The notes under the pieces: generated by a model | What the model was told of the DNA's origin: nothing | The model's database searches: none | What the model saw: only the letters and a program-made list of their open reading frames with translations | Made by a program: the position numbers and the translations under genes | Source: Adiantum capillus-veneris | Lineage: Eukaryota; Streptophyta; Polypodiopsida; Polypodiales; Pteridaceae | Direction of reading: 5' to 3' | NCBI GenBank assembly: GCA_014529385.2 | Contig: CM043963.1 | Span: 106,485,912-106,549,911, forward strand | DNA length: 64,000 bases | Shown here: positions 12,274 through 23,510 of the stretch, piece by piece | Layout: each line of letters opens with the position of its first letter | How positions within the stretch are numbered: the stretch's first letter is position 1

Positions 12274-15200
12274 TCATGCTGCTTCATAGGGCATGGCATT
12301 GTAAATGGTTTCATGTAGTTCCGGAGATAAATAATATGTCTTTGAGGTAGCATCTACCAAAGGCATGTCAAACTTGATTGCCCGAACAAGGTGAGAGTAC
12401 AGGTTAGTAACTCCCCTATCATCAAGTAGAGTGTAGTGATTTGGGTCCCCCTCTTGCTGTTGATAATAACACCCTGTGACAACATAAGTTTTTTTATCAC
12501 ATTTGTTTTTCCACTTATCTCTTAAGATGCAATCTGTCATCCACTTTCTCTTTGTACATCTCAAAAGAAAGAACTCTACACCTTCTGCATTGCCAGCGTC
12601 TGCATTGACTGCAAAGTTATCACCTTCAATGAGATACTCACTCAGCATATCCTGGGATCCCTCAAGCATTGCAGCTTCATCTTCTGGTACCTCAGTCTCT
12701 TCTGCTACCTCAGAGAGTGGTTTCAATGCCTTATGTGTCCACTTGCCTGCATATGATTTTCTGGAACAAGTCCTCCAATGGCCCTTCATGCAAGCATAAA
12801 AAAAACAAGAAATCCGCCTGGTCCTTAATTGAGTAGGATAATGACGACAAAAGCCTGAAATTCAATGGATTGATCGAGATCCTGGTACTCTCTCACAACC
12901 CCATAGATTAGACCTGTCCACTTCTGTCTCTTTTACTAGCCAAAATTTCCTGTTTATAGTAGGACCTGCTTTAGTGGATTGTGCATAAGAGCTACATGCA
13001 GCATTGGACATTGTTCTCGTCAAAAATGCAACCACGTCTGCATCTTGCCTAAGAAAAACTCCATTACTCTTGAGTTGTTCATGTGTAAGGGCTCTCTTTA
13101 TCACAGCGCCAGCGCCATCATGCTCCCCCTTGCCATGGCCAGAGCCAAAAAAATTCCATGTCATCTTTGTACCTGTTAGTTGGTAATATCTAGCAACAAA
13201 GTAAAATGGCCTTGCAGCCTTGAATTGCGAGGCTGCACCATCTGACCACACCCAGTGCTTCTTGAAATTCAGCCTCTGGTCTTTAAGCCACTGATCACAA
13301 AGAAGAAAACAATGCTGGACAAATAGCGTATCATGTTGCCTATCATCAGAGATGTAGAAATGCATATGCTTGATAATACTGTCATCTTCGTTGCCATGCA
13401 TGTACGTTATGTGAACAAGGATGGTGCATTGATTTGTATGCCAATGCATGGATTGTACTTCATTTTGCTCTTTGAACGAGTAATTTTCAGCAAAGTCTAC
13501 TACATATATAATGGTATCTGAAGGAAACACCTTCAAACATTCTCTGTATTGATGTGCCTGCCATCTGTAAGTGAAATTGTTCTTGATGAAGATTCTAATG
13601 TCTTATTTTATCCTCCCTGTCAGCTCACTTGAAGCCACCTGTTTGAGTGACAACATCTTTCTCTTACTTAGACCATGCTTAGTTTGAACTTTAATGTCCT
13701 CGAAGACTTGCAATGGAACTGTCTTTGTCATCTCTGCAAGTTCTCGTGGACAAAGGCTAAGCTTTTCCACACCACAGTTTTTGCATTGGCCCATCAAGCA
13801 GGTGTGTTTATGGAACATATCCCCCTCATCCTTTGTACATACGCATGATTCCCGCAACTTCGTGAACCCTGAAAACGAGTGCTCAACGGCAAGACATTCT
13901 ACATTCACCCCATCTGATTTGCAAACATTGCATTTACATGTACATGACCTCCCATGAAAACCAAAAGCAGATGAGCGCATAACATTAAATGCATCTTTGA
14001 GATACATCAGTTTGATATGATAAACACAACAGCAAGTATTTCGATCTTTCAACTTTCGCACGAACCAAGGCTTCAGCTTCTCAAAGGACCTTTGCCCAAT
14101 TGTCACATGTGGGTGGCTATCTTTAAACTTCAAGAAATACTCTGTCTGCTTGAAAAAAAAATGCATTAGAATTACATTTTGCTATATATCACACATAATA
14201 GCATAGCTACAGATGCATTGGTATAAATACACATAGCTATGCTACATAGCATAGATAATAGCAAAGATAGATAACTCAACTTTCATTACATGCTCAATTT
14301 TGTTATATAACACATAATAGCATAGATAGGGATTTTTAGCTGTTATAACACACACATCACACACGTCTGCTATATAGCACACATAGTGCTCTCATATTAT
14401 AACACAATTCTTCTACATAACACACAAAAGAGCATAGACAAGGATATTGTGCTATTATTACACATATCACACTCTGCATAACACACATAATAGCATAGAC
14501 ATGGATATCGTGCTACTATTACACTAACATCTGCTATGTAGCACACATAGTGCTCTCATAATATTATAAAATCTGATAGCACACATAATACCATAGATAG
14601 GTATATTGTGCTATTGTTATATAGCAGACATGATGTTTTCATACTCTGATAGAGTCCTGCTACATGGCACACATAATAGCATAGACAGGACCATCGAGCT
14701 ATTATTACACAGAGCTATGCTATATAGCACTCATACTGTAAGAAATACTATGACATAATAGCATAGATAGGGGCATTGGCCTCTTATTACACACACTAAC
14801 GCTATATGGCACACATAGTGCTCTCAATATTTAATATAGCTCTTTCACATACCACACATCATATCATAGACAAGAACATTGCACTGCTATTCTTACACAC
14901 ACTTTTACTGTATAGCACACATGTTGCTATCTTACTACAATAGAGTCTTTTTACATGGCACACTTATAGCATAGACAGGGACATTGGGCTACACTTGTGC
15001 AATATAGCACACATAATAGCGTAGGTAGAGACAATGGACTATCTTGACACATTACTTGGCTACATATCACATATAGTAGGATGTACACAACTCCATAACA
15101 CGCAATGGGTAGCTATTCATAAGAGTGAGATGTTTCACTTGAGAGTTATTCATTGTAAGAATGAGACATGTTTACCTGAGATTCATCAAGTAAGTGTATG

Positions 15201-16195
15201 GGATGCTCTTGATAATGTTTTCTACCCAATCGTTTCCGACAAATATCTTTCTTATTTGGAGACACCCTAATGTGCTCTATCCAAAATGTAATAATTGTCT
15301 GCTTCAATTCCTCCGATAAGGACCCAGCATTTCCAGACTTCCTTTTGCATAAGTCAAACCTCAGTGTACTTGACATAGGATCAGTGTCAAGTCTACCCAA
15401 AGCTGAATATAAATTCCTTGGATGAACATTTAATAGCTTTGCCACTTTATGTAGAGTAACACCTCTACCTTGGATCCCATTGTCATGCAGTAATCCATTC
15501 ACCAGCATGCTGAATGTGCTTCGTTTTAAAAACATCTCGTCAACTGATTTTGGAATCTTTAATTCCTGTAAGGAGGCCTTGAGTGCAGAAATAAGGCCAT
15601 TTGCACGAAGATACAAATCTTCACAGAATGGCAAGATTCTATCATCATTGAAAACACCTTGAAGAATTGCATTCTTATCTTCTTTCCCATAACTATGCAA
15701 CTGTCTCACAATGTGCTGAACAATATTCTGAATAGTATGTTGCTTTTTGTCTTCCTTTGTGTGTACATCGACGTCCTCCCTATGAAAATCTTCCCTATGA
15801 CAATCTTCTGCTCCAATGTTGACTCTTGGCTGTACTTGCTTTCTTGCACGACATCGCTTTCTGTACTCACGTTTAGCCTATGATTCATACTTCCTCATTG
15901 CAATAATTTCATTCTCATTTAGACAAGCCTTTCTCTTGGAGTGCACCTGCGTATGAATGGTGTCTATTCCATGTGCCTCATCATAAAATCCGTCGTCCAC
16001 CATCCTGGAACAGTCTGTAGTAGTTTTAAATGAATGAAGTCGTACAAAACTTTCTGATTGTAATAGTGAACTGAAATCCAGTTGTGCTTCATTGTTGAGT
16101 TCAAGAAGCTCCATTGCTGCTTGTGAGGAGGTATGAGCTGGAACCAAAGAAAGAGGAAGGGAGTCTCCATCATCCATATTCTGAACAGGAGAGTA

Positions 16196-16226
<31 letters not shown>

Positions 16227-16243
16227 TGGGCATTGGAGGCCAT
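12274..16243 (-). pseudogene. Two-exon DDE/D transposase-like gene with three in-frame stops
   Basis: Exons 16243-15176 and 14145-12274, phase-0 intron, 979 residues if all stops are passed; a start at 16177 avoids a GA-encoded Ser-Leu run. Exon 1 holds a basic 'KREYRKRCRARK' stretch and a helix-turn-helix-like segment ('GVTLHKVAKLLNVHPRNLY'). Exon 2 has a Cys-rich cluster with 'CLMGQCKNCG', then a probable RNase H-like core: 'VVDFAENYSFKEQNEVQS' (Asp codon 13497), 'WSDGAASQFK' (Asp 13242) and 'FFGSGHGKGEHDGAGAVIKR' (Glu 13125/Asp 13119), giving D-x84-D-x38-E. The ENYS...SDG..QFK...HGKG signature belongs to a widespread but poorly named family I know from cnidarians and seed-free plants; transposase activity is an inference. 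Breaks, all in one frame: TAG 15878-15880, TAA 13603-13605, TGA 12862-12864. Confidence 0.75.
14146..15175 (-). repeat. 1,030-bp intron of the transposase gene, filled with the same palindromes
   Basis: Donor TCAG|GTAAAC (minus, at 15175) and acceptor CAAGCAG|ACAGAG (ending at 14146) join a Gln codon to a Thr codon in phase 0. Inside are many TGCTATATAGCAC/TGCTATGTAGCAC/TGCTACATAGC units (near 14234, 14371, 14530, 14720) alternating with 'ACACATAATAGCATAGA(T/C)A' units every ~90-100 bp. About 14640-15175 is duplicated at 11510-12010. Confidence 0.8.
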
Positions 16244-16389
16244 ATGAGAGAGAGAGGGAGAGTTCCACGCGTGCTAACCGCTCCATGTCTTTCAATCTGA
16301 GTAGTGGGGTCGTGAAGTCAATTATCTTACCTATATTATTTTAAAAATTATTGACTTAAAAGCCCAGCTATGGTGCCATACACAGCATC

Positions 16390-16417
16390 ATACTTGGTGT
16401 CCATGGACACCAAGTAT
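16390..16417. repeat. 28-bp perfect palindrome
   Basis: The core TTGGTGTCCATGGACACCAA extends by ATAC on the left and GTAT on the right to a 28-bp perfect self-complementary sequence with no loop. It lies about 150 bp upstream of the first ATG of the transposase gene, near where that unit should end. It could be an operator-like dyad, joined terminal repeats or a small hairpin insertion. Confidence 0.85.
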
Positions 16418-17667
16418 TTAGACACCATTCTAGGCTTTCACCCATCTTCAAAATGATAATTCTTAAACTTAATAAGATATCGTTGGATAGTCTTACCGCC
16501 TCTTAGTACCTTGTTTTCATGTCATGCGATGTGCATGAGAGAGACCCTCATTGTCCATGCTCCACACTGGTTAAACCGAACTCCTTGAGTTCCTAGACCA
16601 TGTTGTATCCCATGTGACAACATGTGCCAAATCAAACCCTACAAGTGGGTCCATAACTGCATACTGTAGAAACTTATTTTGGACACTACAGCCCAAATTT
16701 CTTGGCTCTTGCATGCCCTGGTCATTTCTCTTAAGAGCAAAAATGGATGCAAACATAGTGTATGCATCTTACGTGGAAAAACAGACAAAACCAAATCATA
16801 TACGTACCTGGAGGTTGAATTCAGTTGTCCGTAGTGAAAGGCACCTGCCCAAATTTCCCGCCTACGAAGGCATAGGAACACTAATTGAAAATCAATGAAA
16901 TTCAAGTAGTACTACACATATAACCCTGGGTGTTTCCTTTGCAATCAAACCCCTTGGTTAATATCTCCAGTGTCAAACCCATTGGTTAGACTTTGCAGAA
17001 AAATTTCTCAACTAGTAGCCGGTCCTTGGCCTGTGTTCATGACCCACTTTGGGTTTGCCCTTATGACTTCAGAAGTTGAAAATGATCCATTACCCCTTGG
17101 CAGTTGGTTGACTTCGTTCCTTGAAAGCACAAGTGTGAAGGTTCCAAGAATTGACCATAACATTTAATAAGTGATTTAGTACTTACGAGCTGGGTCTTAC
17201 CCAAAAACTGTACTCATATAGACACTCTTAGTGCTATAGGAGATTCATGAAAATTGGAACCGTATGCACAACTAGATCTTTTTTGGACCCAAAAATCCAT
17301 AATCTTGGATTTTTGTGAACAGCCATGCTGTCAAAAATGCTCACTTCATCTATACACCTTGGTAGAGATAAGCCCTTACGAGTTTAAGACGTGCAAAAAC
17401 TCAATTTGATTTTTACACTCAATGTGTAGTGTTAAAATAACACCCAAAAAATTAGTAATGTCAAGACTCTTGCTTGTCCATTAAAATCGATGGGTACTCA
17501 ACTAGATAGAATTGTTCGTTCTTGAAAGCAAAATCACGGATGGATTACAAACAGATGGCTCTTAGCCATGCCAAATTAGGTACCAATAGATGGATCTTAG
17601 CCCTTCCTGTTACCCTATTGACATAGAAATATCTCAATAAAACCATGCCTAGTTTCACCTAGAAGTT

Positions 17668-17731
<64 letters not shown>

Positions 17732-17738
17732 AGGGAGG

Positions 17739-17793
<55 letters not shown>

Positions 17794-17802
17794 GGGGAGG
17801 GG

Positions 17803-17864
<62 letters not shown>

Positions 17865-18539
17865 TGGGATGATGAAAACCACTTATTCAAATTTGTTGTA
17901 TTCCCCTTGCATATGATCCCGTGCAGACCATGTCTGTGTCTTAGCTTATCCTATAAGAGTACAACTACATGCCCTCGTAGAGAGAGTCTTAGCTTATCCT
18001 ATAAGCATACAGCTATGTACTTGTACCATGACCTCGTAGAGAGAGGTATCGTAAGTCACATCTTGACCCACTTACCTTGTATGCAATTGTGACTATATGA
18101 GGATGCAGATGTATGGCACGTTTCCTCTGAATAAACATAAAAACAAAATGTTTGAAAACATCAACAATTGAGATCGTCCTTGACAGAGTAGCTAGTGCTA
18201 TAGCGGAATCATATGCAGTGATGGGTGTCATATGCCCAACATACTAGTATGCCATGCATACATTGCAAAAAATAAAATATTAAGCCATTGGCTTCAATGA
18301 TAGTCTCAACCATGTGAGCCTTTGGTATATGTGCCTTGCACGATTACACTTGCATGGATACATCATAGTGTACCGTTGCGTAAAATGTGAGCTTATATCT
18401 ACGTAGTGCTAAATATGTGTGCCATTATCGTTGATTTAAAGTTACATAAGAGAAGACTTGCTTCGCATGAAATCTGGCAAAGAACTTTTCTTTGTACATT
18501 GACTTTGTATGGAGTCTGCCCAAGCACTTTGCTTTGCAA
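16418..18539. other. Intergenic stretch without recognised genes
   Basis: I see no coding motif. It contains a long GA microsatellite (17672-17860) and a short tandem duplication around 'GTCTTAGCTTATCCTATAAG' (about 17938 and 17988). Ser-Leu and Arg-Glu frames over the GA tract are repeat shadows. Confidence 0.5.
17672..17860. repeat. Compound (GA)n microsatellite, about 190 bp
   Basis: GA dinucleotides with short GGA/GGGA interruptions near 17725-17745 and 17790-17808. It has no coding value. Confidence 0.95.
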
Positions 18540-18768
18540 AGCAGAGAGATCTTTTGCAAAGGTAAAAGTAAAAAATGGACGAAAGACAATAAGCTTAAGA
18601 CACACAAAAAAGGGTGTATTACTTACTGTGCAATGGAAAGATAAGATAGCCCTATAGTGATGGGTGTTTATACAATGCACGGGGAAAATAACCTCCTAGT
18701 GAGGAAAAAAATGCCCCGGCGATTCTAAGTGTGTTTACACACATCATTACCACATATCTATGGTAACA
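18540..18768 (-). repeat. Copia 3' LTR (degraded)
   Basis: It starts TGTTACCATAGATATGTGG on the minus strand right after the PPT. It aligns with the 5' LTR over GGAAAGATAAGATAGC, GTGAGG.AAAAAATGCC and TAAGTGTGTT.ACACACATCA. The far end (about 18540) is approximate because similarity fades. Confidence 0.65.
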
Positions 18769-18845
18769 AATCCCCCCTGAGAGTGATGCGGTGAATGAGA
18801 GCTGGCACATAGAGTACAGGAAAGTTCCATGCCCTAATGACATGA

Positions 18846-19109
18846 TCAATCCTCAAAGGGAAGTAAGCCCAAATCTTCAAACTTCTCACAAGACAATGCC
18901 TTTGTGAAAAGATCAACAAGGTTGTCTTGTGTTGGCACATAAGCCAAGCTGATCTCTCTTGATAAGATCCTCTCCCTGACATAGTGGTAATTCACCTCAA
19001 TGTGAATCATGAGAGCATGAAAAATTGGGTTCCTTGCAATTTCCAATGCACCCTGATTGTTAGTGTAGATAGTGTTTGCAGTATCTTGTCCAACACCCAA
19101 ATCATCCAT
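18846..19109 (-). pseudogene. Copia RNase H fragment
   Basis: The copia RNase H tail is clear: 'DTANTIYTNNQGALEIARNP' (the D/N-rich active-site strand, normally a D-N-x-S/G-A type motif), 'HIEVNYHYVRERI' (the H-I-x-x-x-Y/H-H-x-R motif), and 'YVPTQDNLVDLFTKALS' (the D-x-x-T-K-x-L motif). RNase H removes the RNA strand during reverse transcription. The piece lies in a frame separate from the RT fragment upstream. Confidence 0.85.
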
Positions 19110-19615
19110 AAGGCGTATGAGCCATACACACTTAACCGTAGCTGTGAAGATTGTCCTCTACTTAGCCTCACAACTGAAAGTGGCCACAATAGGTTTCTTC
19201 TTGCTCAACCATGATATGCATGAAATGTTGAGCATGCAAGAAAAAACCACGTGGACACTCGCGTATCAAAACAACCAGCCCAACTTGAGTATGAAAAAGC
19301 ATGTAAACCTGGCGGCAATCATCTCCCCTTGGGATAAAACAAGATAAGATGTAAAGTGCCACTCAAGTTTTAAAAAATTACTCTTGACAGCCTACCAATG
19401 CTTAGACCTTGGTCTATGCATAAATCTGTTGACATGTGGGATTGCAAACTGAATATCCGGCCTCATGTTGCATACATAATAAGGCAGCCAACAACAATTT
19501 TCAAAGAGTGACATTGGCTGGATCACAAGCATCTTGAAGACTTATTTCAAACTTGTTTCCATAGGAGTGGCAATAGGTTTGCAATCCTCAAGTCCAGACT
19601 AACATAGCAATGTCT

Positions 19616-20534
19616 CTATGTAACTTGTTTGACACAAGGCAATACCACCATCACACTACTTAAACTGATATCCAAGGAATGATGCAACAATCCCAAATTT
19701 TTCATCTTGAAAGTAGCATTCAAGTCAGCCTTAAATTCAATAATATGTATCTCATTTGCTCTAGTGATCAAAAAATCATCCACATAGAGAACCACAATGA
19801 GAAGTACATCACCCTCACACTTTACATACAATGTGCTTTTTATTGGATTGTTACAAAAGCCTCATTTGACCAAATGAGTGCTATCCTTCTCATACCAAGC
19901 ATAAGGAGATTGCTTTAACCTATACAAAGCTTTCTTACATTTGCACACTTTATCGTCCTGTCCTTTAATGACAAAACCGTGAGGCTGTGTTACGTAAACT
20001 TCCTCAATATGTCACCATTCAAGAAAGCAGTAACAATGTCTAGCCATGTACATCCCAACCAAAATTATATGCCAATGCACATAAAAAACACACAGTAGTC
20101 ATACAAAAATTGGGAGAAAAAGTTTCTTCATCATCTATGCCTTTTTGATGTGCATAACCCTTTGCAACAAGTCGAGCCTTATAGCAATCAATCTCACCAT
20201 CCGGCTTGCATTTCAACTCGTAAACCCACTTTGTACCAATGGCCTTTTTGCCAAGAGGCAAATCACATAAAGTCCATGTGTCATTTACTGTAAGTGCATC
20301 ATATACAGATTGCATGACAGTCATCCAATTTTTCAATAGGCAGAGGTTCCTCAACATCACATAAGCTAGGCGATGGGTAGAACTTTTACAAGAGTATGAC
20401 TTTGAGTTTATATTTGGTGGATAGAGCGGACTGTCACCTAAAAGCCGGAAATCTGATGCATAAGCTGCATGGCGAGAACTTGAACAAGTACAACTAGACA
20501 AATCTGCATTCACTTTACTACACAAAGTATGCAC
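19616..20534 (-). pseudogene. Copia reverse transcriptase (RVT_2), broken
   Basis: The N-terminal half is at 20534-20040: 'NDTWTLCDLPLGKKAIGTKW' and 'KARLVAKGYAHQKGIDDEET' are the classic copia RT opening. The C-terminal half at 19831-19616 keeps the catalytic Y-V-D-D in 'VLYVDDFLITRANE'. Between 20040 and 19831 the frame is interrupted by stops and shifts. The enzyme would copy element RNA into cDNA inside the particle. Confidence 0.85.
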
Positions 20535-20690
20535 CAGCTATTTTGGCATAGCTCCAGCCTGCTTATTCTCAGCCCTTTCCTCATTAGATACATCGTCTAC
20601 ATATGCATCATTAATAGGCTGATCTGTAACATTTTTAGAAAACCCATAGGCTTTACATCTCCCTCATTGGAATTTACATTTGAACTTCCA

Positions 20691-21370
20691 CTAGTGAAAA
20701 GAGGCAACATAAATGTCTTGTGAGCTTACATTACTATCTCTTGTACATGACAACAAGGGCTGAATAGAATCTTCCACAAACCCAACATCTTGTAAGACCA
20801 AGATACGCTTTGCTCGTGGATGATACAACCTATAACCTCTTCTTTCAACACTATAACCAACAAAATTACATTTGACAATGTCCTTATCATCCAATTTTTT
20901 GCGTTGTGTTTGTGGCACCAAAGCATATGCCAAACAACCAAAAACATGCATGTGCTCAATAGAAGGCTTTCTGTCATGCCATGCTTTATATGGAGTCATT
21001 AATTGTAAATATTTTGTAGGACACCTGTTTAGTACATAAGTGGCACACATAATGGTCTCAAGAGAAAAAAAAATGCAAAAAATCTTGACTTTTGACCATA
21101 CATCGTGCCATTTTCATAAGTGACCTATTTTTCCTCTCAGAAACACCATCCTTTAGAACTTCAAATGTTGTATATTACCCAAAATACAACTTCACAAACA
21201 TGTTTGTTGACAACATCTCTTCAAAACACAACAAATTGGCAAAATCCAGATGCCCAAAACGTGCATGCCAAAGTTTTGCATCTGAAATAGCTTTTGAATC
21301 TACAATAGCATTTGCAAAATTTTGGCCACACTTGTCATACAAAGTGAGCTTCTATAACCCACAAGATAAA
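20691..21370 (-). pseudogene. Copia integrase with the catalytic core deleted
   Basis: The GAG-pre-integrase part ('AKLWHARFGHLDFANL', near 21285) passes with a deletion into the region after the catalytic Glu ('GVSERKNRSLMKMARCM', near 21130). The part then continues with 'CATYVLNRCPTKYLQLMTPY' and 'HVFGCLAYALVPQ'. The stretch that should hold the first two catalytic Asp residues is missing. This copy could not integrate on its own even without its stops. Confidence 0.75.
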
Positions 21371-21372
21371 AT

Positions 21373-21717
21373 TCAAGATGCAACTATTTCATTACCAAAA
21401 TTGAGATCATGTATTGTACATGTGTCATTCACAAATTTGACTACAAGACAAAGTCTAGCAAGCGCAGATACAGACAAAATATTCTTCTTGATTGCAAGTA
21501 CATACAATGCATTGACAAGTGTGACAGAACTACCATTTGCAGCAGTAATCACAATCTTTCCAACTCCCTGAACCGGATAAGAGGCATTGTTGGCACAAGT
21601 GACTGAGTTCCCATGAGGGACAGGCTCAAGAGAGGTAAACAAATCACGATGTGAGGTGACGTTCTTTGCACCAACAATGTCAAAATACCACACATGTGAA
21701 TCTGCACCAACTGACAT
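21373..21717 (-). pseudogene. Copia aspartic protease, altered active site
   Basis: The frame shows 'WYFDIVGAKNVTSHRDLFTS', where copia proteases have W-x-x-D-S-G-A-x-x-H-x-T. It continues with 'VQGVGKIVITAANGSSVTL' and 'NALYVLAIKKNILSVSAL', both typical. The D-S-G-A triad reads D-I-V-G-A, so the active-site loop is altered and the protease is probably inactive. Confidence 0.8.
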
Positions 21718-21787
21718 GCATGCATCATGGACAATATGATCGTAAGTATACTCTGCACTAAAAGTCCACTTTGCGTCTACATCAACA

Positions 21788-22781
21788 TCACAATCTCATT
21801 TCATAGAAGACTCCACAATAGATGCACTTGTTTTGGACCCTGTGTTTTGATCCAGCCTCTTTCTTCTTAGTCTCTTTTGCCTTCAATTTTGGACATTGCT
21901 TGATGAAGTGGTCATTAGATTTACAATAATGGCAACACATTTTATTTTTTCCCTTTTCACTAGAATTCCCAAAGAAATTGATGCCAGCAGAAGCATTAGG
22001 AACAAGTGATTTACCACTCACAAAAGAACCATGAGAAGTGGTTACATTGTTGTTACCACCTTTTCTTTAAGAAGCAATAAAGACCTGTTCCATTGCACGT
22101 TGTCTAGTCCAGTTTTCTTTTGGAAAGTGACACTTGCAGCAGCAATGTGCATAATGTGTCAAACTTGAAAACTTCAAGATTTCCTTGGTTCATAAGTCTC
22201 CAAGTACTAGCAAAAGTCTGGTAAGAATTTGGCAAAGCATCAAGAACAGTCTGCACAAGGGAGCTGTCAGAAATCTTCACCCGTAGAAATTAGTTGCTCA
22301 TTTATATCCTTGACACCAATAAGGAAAGTGTCCATTTCATCTTCCTCATGCATAATCTTCGACTCCACCTCTTTACACAACAATGGAATTTTGACCTCAT
22401 TTCTGTGGCTTGCATAAAGACCAACTAGAATATCCCAAGCTTGTTTTAAAAATTTTGTTAAACGAATGTGAGGAATAATAGTGCACTTCACACACAATGC
22501 GATCAATGCATGAGACTGTGCATATTTTACATCCCAACAAGTCTACTCAGCCATAGGCAAAACATCTCTCAGAGCAGCAATCTTTCCATCAAAACGTGCA
22601 ACATCCTCAACATTGTCTACATCCTCAAAATTAGGAAGTACATCAATGCCTTGCACAATATCTAGACACCCTTTGACACAAGGACATGTTGCATCATGTA
22701 AGCCCACATAGGGTAATTGTCCCAATCCAATCTATCGTCTAAAGAAAACATCTTGAACACATTTGTGTTGTTGTTAGCCAT
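21788..22781 (-). pseudogene. Copia gag (UBN2 type) with zinc knuckle, broken
   Basis: It starts at 22781 with 'MANNNTNVFKMFSLDDRLDW' and 'NYPMWAYMMQHVL', the copia Gag N-terminus, and hits a stop at 22662. A second frame (22506-22267) carries 'AWDILVGLYASHRNE' and 'DEMDTFLIGVKDINEQL', the UBN2 capsid core. The CCHC knuckle C-H-Y-C-K-S-N-D-H-F-I-K-Q-C is at about 21945. Confidence 0.8.
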
Positions 22782-23065
22782 GGCAAATGCTGCACCTGAT
22801 GTGAAAAATTCCTGAAAAGAGAAGAAATGTAGTGGGAACAACACGTGCTATATAGCACAAATCGTAAAAGATTGTAAGGGACTTGCTATTCCAAAAATGA
22901 CATTGACAAAAATTTTGCACAAAATGATGAAACAGCCTGCACAATACTGCCTGTAGTGGAAATGGAAGCTGAAATGAGTGGATGCTTGCCAAAGCTCACA
23001 GAAATTGAAGAAAGTGATCAGGCGTGTGTTGGAGCTACTGGCAACTAAGCTCGAGTGGATGCAAC

Positions 23066-23079
23066 CTGATCTGATACCA
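23066..23079 (-). promoter_or_regulatory. Copia primer-binding site
   Basis: The minus strand reads TGGTATCAGATCAG two bases inside the 5' LTR end. The first nine bases match the start of the initiator-Met tRNA-complementary PBS common in plants (TGGTATCAGAGC), with a changed tail. Confidence 0.75.
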
Positions 23080-23081
23080 AT

Positions 23082-23309
23082 TGTTGGAATTAGGGTTGTA
23101 GAAAAACACACACAGCTTGGAGAAGATGAAGGAAGCTCAAGGCATACAAGAGAGGGTGTATCACATAGTGTGAAATGGAAAGATAAGATAGCTCTAGAGT
23201 GATGGGCGTATATACAAAGCATCGCGGAAAAAACCTCATAGTGAGGGAAAAAATGCCACTCAATTCTAAGTGTGTTCACACACATCACTACCCCATGTAA
23301 ATGGTGATA
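23082..23309 (-). repeat. Copia 5' LTR
   Basis: About 228 bp; on the minus strand it ends ...CCTAATTCCAACA next to the PBS. The outer end (TATCACC...) corresponds to TGTTACC of the 3' LTR, with the leading TG mutated. Confidence 0.7.
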
Positions 23310-23510
23310 GATTCTCTATTGTATACCCTGAAAATATTCTTCAAAGTAGAACTTAACCTCTTCGTAATCAAACCATTCTTGAGAACTTTGTTAAATGGTC
23401 AACATATCCTGATGAAGATGCTACTTGGGAATGCGATGAAGTAATGAGACAAAATTATCCAAATTTCATGTTGAGGTGAGGACACCTCATATTTTTCAAG
23501 TGTGGGAGGA
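23310..23510 (+). pseudogene. Ty3/gypsy pol 3' end (chromodomain-type tail)
   Basis: The frame reads 'PENILQSRT', a stop, then 'ILENFVKWSTYPDEDATWE' and 'DEVMRQNYPNFMLR' followed by TGA. 'VKW..YP.EDATWE' is the signature of the chromodomain-like C-terminus of chromovirus integrases, which is thought to target insertion to chromatin. It is followed after about 30 bp by a purine-rich tract (GTGTGGGAGGA) and an LTR start at 23511. Everything upstream in pol has been lost at the copia junction (23309/23310). Confidence 0.8.

Larger units (their letters stand above)
18540..23309 (-). mobile_element. Ty1/copia LTR retrotransposon, degenerate
   Basis: Order on the minus strand is LTR, PBS, gag, protease, integrase, RT, RNase H, PPT, LTR, which is the copia order. 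The 5' LTR is 23082-23309. The PBS (TGGTATCAGATCAG, 23079-23066) follows two bases after the LTR end (...CCAACA). The PPT is AGGGGGGATT on the minus strand at 18778-18769, directly followed by the 3' LTR, which starts TGTTACCATAG at 18768 and is recognisable to about 18540. The LTRs share GGAAAGATAAGATAGC and AATTCTAAGTGTGTT-type blocks but differ strongly, so the insertion is old. All genes are broken. Its right end abuts a gypsy pol tail at 23310. Confidence 0.85.

Noticed and set aside
17615-17890. Open frames of Ser-Leu or Arg-Glu over the GA tract
   Set aside because: Microsatellite shadows on both strands; the same applies to the CT-tract frames at 26.5, 33.2, 38.0 and 40.8 kb.
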